Assembly (NCBI GenBank): GCA_037951165.1
Contig: JBBDHG010000133.1
Span: forward strand, 3,648,501 to 3,712,500
Origin: Lophius americanus
Taxonomy: Eukaryota; Chordata; Actinopteri; Lophiiformes; Lophiidae
Direction of reading: 5' to 3'
DNA length: 64,000 bases
The translations under genes were made by a program, and so were the position numbers. Positions within the stretch are counted from its first letter, which is position 1. The number at the start of each line of letters is the position of its first letter. A model generated the notes under the pieces. It was not told the DNA's origin and searched no databases. It worked only from the letters and a program-made list of their open reading frames with translations. Positions 55,401 to 64,000 of the stretch are shown here, in pieces.

Positions 55401-56479
55401 TAAGTTTCAATTAACAAATGTCCCAAAGACAAAATTTATTAAAATAAATAATATTTCCCATATTTTTTTTTCTTGGTGAAGACATCAAAGGGTTAAAATG
55501 CACATCTTCAAACTGACCCATTCACTCTCTTACCCTGTTATCTCTTTAATTGAATTTTTATTTAGTTAGTTGTTTTTTCAATCTATTTTGGTGTGTTTCC
55601 ATCTGATTCATTGTTGATTTTCTGCTCTGATGCTTTGTAAGACGAACTGAAAGTTGCCCATAAATATAATGTAATATCATTATTATATTATTGACTAGTT
55701 TTCATACAAGTTTTCATACAAAATCTGTCAATAAAGTACAGAAAGCAGTTCAGAAAGGACAGATGAGTAATAATCCAATAGTCCCCAGAGGGGGTTGAGG
55801 ACAAGAGACTATTCAGGCTGTAAAGAATGTCAATGCCCAGGATAAGGAGATGGTTTTCTGAAAGAATCGTAGGAGTGCCGGAGGGCTCAAGTTAGTTGAG
55901 AGCAGGTCCAAGTTTAGTCTAGTGAGACACAGGTGACCTCTGTCACCTCACGACCTCAGGTTGTGTACCACAGTCTAAGAGATCTGTAAGAGCCTGCATA
56001 GCATGAAGACCACTTTCAGTGCCATCCCAGGAACCCCATCATAGCCAGCGGAGGCAAGGAGATAAAAGTCATTAACAGGCAGTTCAACTCGCCCATAATA
56101 AGAAAACAGATCTGATACAGGAAATAGAGATCGAAGTCCAGCGCTGTGGATGTACGATATAAAAATGGCAGCATAAGGGGGTGCACCATCGGTTTTTTCA
56201 TGGGAGTTGGCCTGATATTACATCAGGTAACAGGGACAGGATACTATGGGGAAGCCTGGAGGGGACGGGCAGTGATGTGGCCATCAATGATGACTTGACA
56301 ACTGGTCAGAACAGTGGATAAGGGTCAAAACACACTGAGAAGGCAGGGTTCCCCCCTGATGACGTCCTCTCCAGGTCAAGGCTACATTGATTTTTGGATG
56401 GTTGTAACAAGGCATGTCTGATCCCTCAGAGTTCCAGTATTGTAAAGAAACAAAAAGAAAAGAAAAAATGAGACCGAGC

Positions 56480-56566
56480 GAAAGAGACAGAGAGACAGAG
56501 AGAGAGAGACAGAGAGACAGAGACAGAGAGAGAGAGACAGTGAGAGATAGAGAGAGAGAGAGAGAA
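56480..56566 (+). repeat. (GA)n microsatellite with CAGAGA interruptions
   Basis: About 85 bp of GA with regular ACAGA interruptions. The associated open frames are artefacts. Confidence 0.96.
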
Positions 56567-57046
56567 AAAATAATCATCGATTCACCTCTTTATTCAGATC
56601 TGAATTCATATATTTTGTTCTTTGGGACGCAGCCTAATCTTTCAACCACTTTCATGTTAATACATCGGGTAGATTTATAACAACTGACAAAAAAGAATCT
56701 CAAAGAACTTTCTTTTTCTGGACCCATACTTTTATCTGGATCCTCTCCAAAATGTAATAGCCGTTGCCCTGCAATGTGCCCAACCCTCACACTTAGTTAA
56801 TGAAAATACATTATGCCGTCTTTATGTAATTCTGTTAATATTGGGGGGAAAAATACCAGCCTGATCATTTAACCATAGTAAGTCAGCAGACTGTAATTTT
56901 CTACAAATTTCATGTCCTCAGCGATACCTTTATTGTCCTGACCAAGAAAAAAAGCTATGAAAATTAATTTCTCTGCATACTTTATTTCTAAGTGGCACTT
57001 ATTGATTACATACTCTTAATTAAATACTGTTAATTTACCACAACAT

Positions 57047-57094
57047 CCCATCCAGGAAGTTCTAGCCTTCGCTGGCTAGGACTTCCTGGATGGG
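57047..57094. repeat. 21-bp inverted repeat with 6-bp loop
   Basis: Arms CCCATCCAGGAAGTTCTAGCC and GGCTAGGACTTCCTGGATGGG (21 bp each, one G:T-type mismatch) flank the loop TTCGCT. The function is unknown. Confidence 0.92.
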
Positions 57095-57764
57095 TTTGGG
57101 CTGATTTACTTTTATTTAAGGTTGAGTATATGCAAGAATCAAGGAGGTCAAGCTTGGGGATGAAGGGTTACCTCTGAGCCATCCATCTGTCTGTCTGCTC
57201 TAGGTCGGGTGACTTCTGTCCAAAACTGGGAAACTTTCTCCCTGACACAAACTTGTAACACAACTACTACAAGACCACTTGCCCACTTGACCACTTGTAT
57301 TACACATATTAAATCTATAATTCTGAACAGATTTACTGCCGCTGGTGGATGACGCAGGCTCTCGTTTCACCAGCTGTTATGACACCATACAACCCTGAGG
57401 AGAACTGAGTTTCAGCAGCAGCAGCGGCAGCAGCAGCAATGGTCTCAGGGCAGGCTGACTCAGTCAGCTGAGCTGGAGTTGGGACAGCTTAGGGGCTGGA
57501 GAGATGTACAATCAGCAGGGCCATTGCTCTGCGCTTCCTGTTATCCACGCACACTATGCCTGCCTTTTGGACAAGTAATGTTTGGCTGAAGGCAGCTCTC
57601 AAATGAAGGTTAACTTAATTCCCCTCTCATTTAAAGTGCTGGATCGTTTTGTAAAACAGAACAGAACAATCTAAATTCCTGGCATCAGCAGCATATTTTA
57701 TCATCTAACTATGAAGGACAGTGAGTCCAGCTTGATGGCTGCTATCCATAAATCATTGACTGTA

Positions 57765-58160
57765 ACTATGAAAAAGCACTCAGAGACGCAAACCTCCGCC
57801 ATGGCACAACAGCAACCAAGGCTTAGGAAAGATTCATGCAGATTCCTCCATTAATTACTGAGTTATTGCCAGCCTCTAAATCTACCGAAATCTTCAACAG
57901 ACTCCTTGAGTATCTCTAAAATACTCTTTAGCCGATTGTCTACTGTGCTTCCACTTCTGCGTCTCTGTTCAGCCCACTGAGCCCCTAGCTCCACCCCTAA
58001 AGTAACATCAAAGGAATCAAAAGAACTCTTTAAACTGAGCCCTTAGCTCCAACCCCAATAAACATCAAATTAATCAAAGGAACAAAGGCGGCGATCTCCA
58101 GTCTTAACTCGTCACGTAATTTTTCTGCTATCCTGCTCACAAAGAAGCAGACAAACGTAC
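57765..58160 (+). repeat. Dispersed repeat family C copy
   Basis: AAGCACTCAGAGACGCAAAC, GGCTTAGGAAAGATTCATGC, CGTCTCTGTTCAGCCCACTG and CATCAAAGGAATCAAAAGAA match 48590-48810. The stretch GAGCCCTTAGCTCCAACCCC ... AATCAAAGGAACAAAGGC (58021-58090) is an internal partial duplication of 57980-58025. Confidence 0.7.
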
Positions 58161-61100
58161 AAACAAACATAGAAACAAATATGAATCATACAGGGGTGAA
58201 AATATGACAGATGGTAGAGGTACTTACAATAAACAAAGCCTCTAGGTTTGAAGCAAATGAAGGTAATAATGAGACTTACACCTGGATTGTTCCTTATGAC
58301 TAAAAGGGGTCAACATCACCGGTTCCAAAAAGAAGTGAGGTTGTGTATAAGCACATTAAAAAAATGAAGTGTCATCTTCCTTAAAGACTCAGTATTGTCA
58401 AGTGGACGCCATGAAACTTTGATCTGGCAGAGATGAAGGTCTGTACAGTAACTCCATCTTGGGAGAGCGCTGACATAGCTCATCAGTCGGTGCTGTCGGG
58501 CTGGTCTGCGATCTAGTATATTCCTGACACCATGGGTTGCGAAGCAGAATGAATTCGGATTATCTGCAGCGTGAAGATGGAGCATGATGGGCAGCGTTTG
58601 GCCAGTATGGCATCTGACTAATTCATCCTTGACTCTGCTGTCATCTCGCTAGTGAGATGAGAGGCTAAAGCCATGCAACAGGATAAAATAATCTTTCTGT
58701 AGGTTCAGATACTATACTTGTAGGAAAGGTTAATTGATAATAAGTACAAGTATCCACAGTCAGACTGTCATTCACTTATATGTCACTGGTATGATTGCAG
58801 TAGGAAACCATCAGCTCGAACTATGAAGATGAGACAAACTCTTCTGCTTCAAAGTTTTGGGTTACACTTTCAGCTAGGGTATAGGTCTAGGTCTAGGTCT
58901 ATAGTCAGATCCCATAGTGACACAGAGACACAGACATAGAATATACAAGACATTTAAAATAACATATGTTTTTTATTTATATATGGATCTGTTGAGAGTT
59001 ATGTGTCCATTTAAACAAATGATCAAAGAATTGAGCCTTGGAAGAGTGGATTCACTTATGTTTCATAATATTTATTGACATCATATAGAAATATTCTGAA
59101 ATTATGAAGGGGAATGTAATGGTGTAACCAATTGTACTGTATAATTGCATGACTTAAACATTAATAAACTAACTTTTGCATATCCTCCAACAGTTTAACT
59201 TGAAACAGATATGTCGTTTTTTTTTTATGTATAACATCATCATTTAAGTCGGTGTTGATGGCAGAACGTAATGACTGTAGAATGAGGATAGAATAATGAC
59301 ACCATTGTCTTTAAAACTCATTTTCTCCCTGCAATTTTGTGTGCCACTGGGCATGAAATATCCTGGGGAAATTAAGGCTGACTTATGATTCAGTCAGGCT
59401 GGAAGCCTGCAGCTCTTTCTATTTGCTCTCATTGTCTCCATCAAAGACAAAATAATTTGTCTTGTGTTGTTGGTATTTGCTCCTCTGGGGAAAACAGAGT
59501 GTGATCCGCTCGTCATTGCAAGAGGCAACATCTCTAGCGTCTCGTAGAAACACTTAGAAATGCCTCTTTTCGTGTGAGATGAATAAAGGGGCATGTTTGA
59601 TTGACAGCAGCTGCGGGCTGAGCGCTGGCAGGGGACCACCAGTAGCTTTAATAAAAGCAGCGGCAGACGGTTTGTTGTTAGCAGTGGCTTCAACACGACT
59701 TCTAAACAGGCCGAAATGAAATTTTGCAGGTAAGCTTTGAAGCTGTTCAATGGGCTTCAGTTGAACAGCTGATTAAGAATTTAGACCGCAAACCTATGGC
59801 AGAAGTCTTTTCCACTGAGGATAATCGTCTGATTGTGTCTGAAATGAGCTAAGGTGCAGGAGAGGATGTGTTCACATATGCAAATTAGATGAGGATATTT
59901 TAGTAGGAAAGGTAATGTGGGCGGTTCTTTCATTGTTGCTCTGGTGTCATGTAGCTGCCGTCTGGCTGTTAGCGGGAACATCTGCCTGTGATAGAAAGCC
60001 GGAATTGCTGATTCCTATCGATTTAGATGGGAAACAAATGCTATTGCGATAAATTTGTTCAATAATGACGCACGCAATCCTGAAACCGAGAAAATTCAAA
60101 AATGGAAATGCTTTCCCTATTTCTCAGAAGACAAAGCAGGAAAGGTGATTAACATCTAACAGACAACGAAGAAACCACAGACCAGAGCCGAAGACAGGTT
60201 TTCTCCAGACAGATGGCCGACTATGAAATCTTTTTCTGTAAAAGAAAATGAGAGACTATCCCACTGGGACTGTATGGCGCTGTGGGACACAACGTGGTTC
60301 TGGTTGGGTCTGTCTCCTGGGAGCTCCTGTCTCCAGAAGCCTGCTTCTGGGCAGAGCTGTGTACTGGAGATCAGCATGTGGAAGTTATTAAGAGCCATTG
60401 CAGCATCTATTAAATTACATTATAACATTTTGAATGAGCCCAGGCATCTGAACGAGCTGATGAAGAAGTTTCATGAGATTTTCATCAAACGTATCGGAAC
60501 CACCATCGGTGTAAATTGGACATGTCACTGGAAGGTCAGTAGGCTAATGCTGCCAACATCCTCTGCTAGTTCACATTTCTACATTTCCCTGCAGTTAACA
60601 CTCCTAGCGTAATAATAATAATAACACTAACAATACTACTACCACTAAATCAACTACCACAACTACTGCTAATATTAATAGTAATAAAAAAACACACTAT
60701 GCAAACCTCTGCCAACTACAAACTAAAGATGCAACATTGAAAAACTTCTAAAAAAAGTAAAATAAAAATGGCGGACTTCCAGTTGACTTTAGGGAATGCC
60801 TTCAAGAGGATTTTTTGTCGATCAAATTTCATATTACTAAGTGAAATACATGGTGGGGGCTGCAATTTTGTTAACATATTGCAGGAGGCGCTGTAGAGCC
60901 AATTTGCCACGCACCTTACCGAAATCTAAGCACTTAACTAGTGACCCGTGACACCTTTTTACCAGCTTTCGAGCATTTCTGATTCTAACAACCAGTTGGA
61001 TCTCCTCTGAGAGATCCAAAAGAGCCTTAGCTAAGTACTTCAGGTTACGACTAGAAAAGTAACCAAGCCATAACGTGTTCTGATCGGTTCTAAAGTAACC

Positions 61101-61719
61101 AGAAACCAATGAAGGGAGGTGAGGACAGATGTAATATGGTCTCTCTTTTTGGTTCTGGTGAGAAGTGTGCCTTCTTCATTTAGTCCAAACTGGCTTCCTT
61201 ATTCGCTGAGCACCGATTCCTAACCTCATTCCAAAAGCTCAGGTCAGTCCAGTCTGAAATACATTTAAAAACTGCACTTTGTGTGACTTACTATCAATGT
61301 GAAACCTGCAGGCACTCATTCCCTTTACTTGTTCTTGGTTGAAGCTCGGCTCAAAGTTCAGTTCGCACAACTTGTCCGGAGTGGTGGCCGTATTTCAGTG
61401 GAAATTCAAGACCGAGCACAATAAACAATACCACATTCTTACAGACAGCTGATATTAGAACACAACACAGATATGAACAGAACCCAAAACCGGCCACTGA
61501 AGACAAATGAATTCTTTCTCTTTTCTCTGCGACGCTGATATCAAACATTCACATCGTTGTCCGAGCACAGAATAGAACTTCAACATTCATCTCAGATGAG
61601 TATTAGTGACTGCTGGACACATTGTCGTCACCACTAACAGCCACGGGATTGTGTGGTTGACTCATAATACTCGTGGCAACAATGACAAGCGTTTGGCTTG
61701 CTTTGTGCTCCGGCGTCAC

Positions 61720-62000
61720 ATCATCACAAAGCAATTCCATTAACTCATTTCAGTCTTGACAAAAACATTCTACTTCGCTGGGAACAAAAATAAATTACTC
61801 GGGCCCGGGAATATGCAGAACATTTCATTTGGAGAAGAATTCACAACGAACTCTCCAACTGTTCATCTAAAGCTCCTCAGACAGTTGAGTTTTATGAAAA
61901 TGACCCATCTGTGGCCACATTTGTGAGTCTTCTGTTCCTTCTGTGGCTGATTAATTTAAACAGCGCTGCCGCTGTTTACCTGGCTATAATTAATATATTT
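61720..62000. promoter_or_regulatory. Candidate conserved non-coding element
   Basis: Unique, balanced-composition sequence without repeat signature. It is rich in homeodomain-like cores (CTGATTAATTTAAACAGC, GCTATAATTAATATATTT) and contains AGTTTTATGAAAATGACC. It is chosen by texture only; conservation was not tested. Confidence 0.2.
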
Positions 62001-63665
62001 GAACAAAAATTGCATCATGTGACCACATCAACTTCAGGCAGGTTGTTTGTACCGATGGGAGGCAGCGATTTAGCGTCTCATTGTCCATCTGTGATTCTAT
62101 CGCCCAAAACATATTTTAAAACCAAATCCAAACCGGGTCTCTTAAAGTTCAATCAGGGAAGACTATCTCCTTGAACATTTGGGCAACTTTCATCTATCAT
62201 ACCACTCCGTCACTATCATCTACCTGCTTCACAGTCTGGTGGGTCAATTAATATCAGCTGTGCTCATCCAAAAACACACACACACCTTCATTACACATCT
62301 TCAGCGTTAGCCTGTAATCTTTCTATTGTCTTATCAAATATGATTCTCAAAAGTCATCTAGTTCCTTCATGCTGCTGGTAAAAACCTCTCCATCTCAGCT
62401 GCTCCGTCCTCAAGAATCCATCAACTTTATCATTCATCAGTCTCAGCAGAGTCATCAGCCATCACCACCAGTATCCAAGGAGGGGATATACTTTGTTACT
62501 GATAATGGCAAATACCCTTTGATCACAATCTTCATCAGAGTCAAAGCGCCAAAGACTTTCTGACGGACTAAATTATCACACATCATCTGTTGTAATAAAC
62601 TTTCATTTCTACATTTCCTGTCCCTGATTGAACTAATTTGTCTATATCTCATAGTAAACTATGTCAGACCTTTGATATAAATTAAACATAAAACACAGGT
62701 GAAGAGAATGGACCAGCACTGCAGGGTCTCAGATTATAAAAGAAAAACAATGTCTTTTAAGGGGCCATAAGACTGCAGACCTGAGAAGAAGTTCAGACTT
62801 GGATGATAATTCTCCGTGGGCCTTTCACTGCGCGTGACCCATCTCTGACACCACCCATGGTAATTTAATTTGCTGTTCATAGACATATTGATTAGCTCAC
62901 TTCTCTTTGACCCAGATGAAACCTTAACTAGAGAAACTGTGTTGCTCCATAGCTTACATCTGACAGGGACCATGTAATTCCCAGTTTAATGCTTGTAGTA
63001 TCATCACAAAAAGGAACCGCTTTCCACTACTTGACTTTGGTAACTCAAGGCTAATATAAACTCACTTTTGAGGTTTGTTGATGCTTCTAGCACAGACTGA
63101 GGTCATTAGAAACCGCAGCAGACGAACACCTACGTGTTATATTTAACACACATGGTGTCAGTTTGTCACATGTTCAGCAGGAACCTCGCTGAGGCCCCTT
63201 CCTGGCAGCGTGTGGATAAGTCCATACTGTAAGTAAATGGGGTCTAATTGGCAGTGTGACCCACAGTCTAAGCATTTGCTCGATTACTACTTTCTTCGAT
63301 AAGGAAGTGTTGGAGTGGAGGGAGAGATAACGCGTACAAGTGCTAAACCCGTGACTGATGAACACTGAGGCGGCTGCATTTCTGCGAGTACCCTCTGCAG
63401 GAAGGACACTCATTTACCAGATTGATGGGGCACTTTATTGCCTGCCACCTCTCTTCCTTCTTTCTCACCATCTCCTCATCTCCTCCTTCTCTCTTATACC
63501 CATTTCTCTCTTTATCTCCTCCTCCCTTTCCATCTCTATCGCTCTCCGTTTGTCACACACACCCACAGACGAACTGTAAATTCACACACACTCTCCTCTC
63601 ACTGTCTTCTTCGGGGCCTGTGATTGCCTCGTGGAAGGACAATGAGGCACTCAGCCCACCAGAAG

Positions 63666-63672
63666 ACACACA

Positions 63673-63706
<34 letters not shown>
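63666..63706 (+). repeat. (CA)n microsatellite
   Basis: About 20 CA units with one CATA interruption. Confidence 0.96.
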
Positions 63707-63710
<4 letters not shown>

Positions 63711-64000
63711 CACAGATTGAACTCCTAAACTTAATTTGAAGTGAAATGATAGGAAAACCCACTAGTGGGTTAGATTTTAACTATTGCAGTAAACTGTGAC
63801 ACATACAAGATTGATCCCCTCGAGACGATGGACATGCACTGACATTTTGACTAAATTGGACCAACGGTTAGGAAGTTATCTTAAAAAAAAGCATTTTTCG
63901 TAAAAAAAACAAAAAAAAAAACGCCCTAGTGGATAAAATATGAACTACTAGAGAAAACCTTTATATACACATGATGGAGCTCCTTGAGATGATTCATATG
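63707..64000 (+). mobile_element. Copy 5 of the TIR element, cut by the window edge
   Basis: CAGATTGAACTCCTAAACTT, GACTAAATTGGACCAACGGT, AGGAAGTTATCTTAAAAAAA and GGAGCTCCTTGAGATGATTC match copies 2-4. It begins immediately after a CA microsatellite and runs off the right edge. Confidence 0.6.

Noticed and set aside
57047..57094. Hairpin read as a microRNA precursor or terminator
   Set aside because: The loop is only 6 bp and total length about 48 bp, too short for a typical pre-miRNA; Rho-independent terminators do not apply in a vertebrate.

Overview
The window is vertebrate nuclear DNA, most likely from a ray-finned (teleost) fish. Two multi-exon genes with GT-AG introns and vertebrate-specific products lie on the minus strand. 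They are set in AT-rich DNA full of fish-type interspersed repeats: a Tc1-like relic, small terminal-inverted-repeat elements, L2/SINE-like tails, and CA, GA and CTGT microsatellites. Nothing in it is prokaryotic or plasmid-like. All gene models come from reading splice sites and protein motifs by eye; no search or RNA evidence was available.

Region 1 (1-2251) is the 3' flank of the first gene. It may also hold the last exon of an unidentified plus-strand gene (1244-1421).

Region 2 (2252 to about 14750, minus) is pfkfb2, the heart-type bifunctional 6-phosphofructo-2-kinase/fructose-2,6-bisphosphatase. I could place 14 coding exons whose phases all join into one 528-residue frame, plus an upstream non-coding exon. 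The enzyme sets fructose-2,6-bisphosphate and so controls glycolytic flux. The C-terminal regulatory tail with its two phosphoserine sites is preserved.

Region 3 (about 14760-20714) is intergenic. It contains a long near-perfect inverted repeat, mobile-element fragments and the 3' UTR of the second gene.

Region 4 (20715-41083, minus) is dlgap1 (SAPAP1/GKAP), a postsynaptic scaffold that links PSD-95 to Shank. Ten coding exons join in phase to 1081 residues, from MKGLG to the PDZ ligand QTRL. I also find a good candidate for an alternative first coding exon (38333-38451) that would give a short isoform of about 641 residues, and a CpG-dense, CCAAT-containing block at 33230-33620 inside an intron.

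Region 5 (41084-64000) is the upstream flank or 5' non-coding introns of dlgap1. I could support no protein-coding exon here. It holds several copies of a TIR-bounded element with about 150-bp internal tandem units, another dispersed family in both orientations, microsatellites, a CTCF-like site and candidate conserved non-coding DNA.

The two genes are not functionally linked; they are simply neighbours on the same strand. I found no convincing undescribed biological system. The most useful leads are the alternative dlgap1 exon, the intronic CpG block, the TIR element family, the possible tail-to-tail gene at the left edge, and sequence oddities in pfkfb2 and dlgap1.
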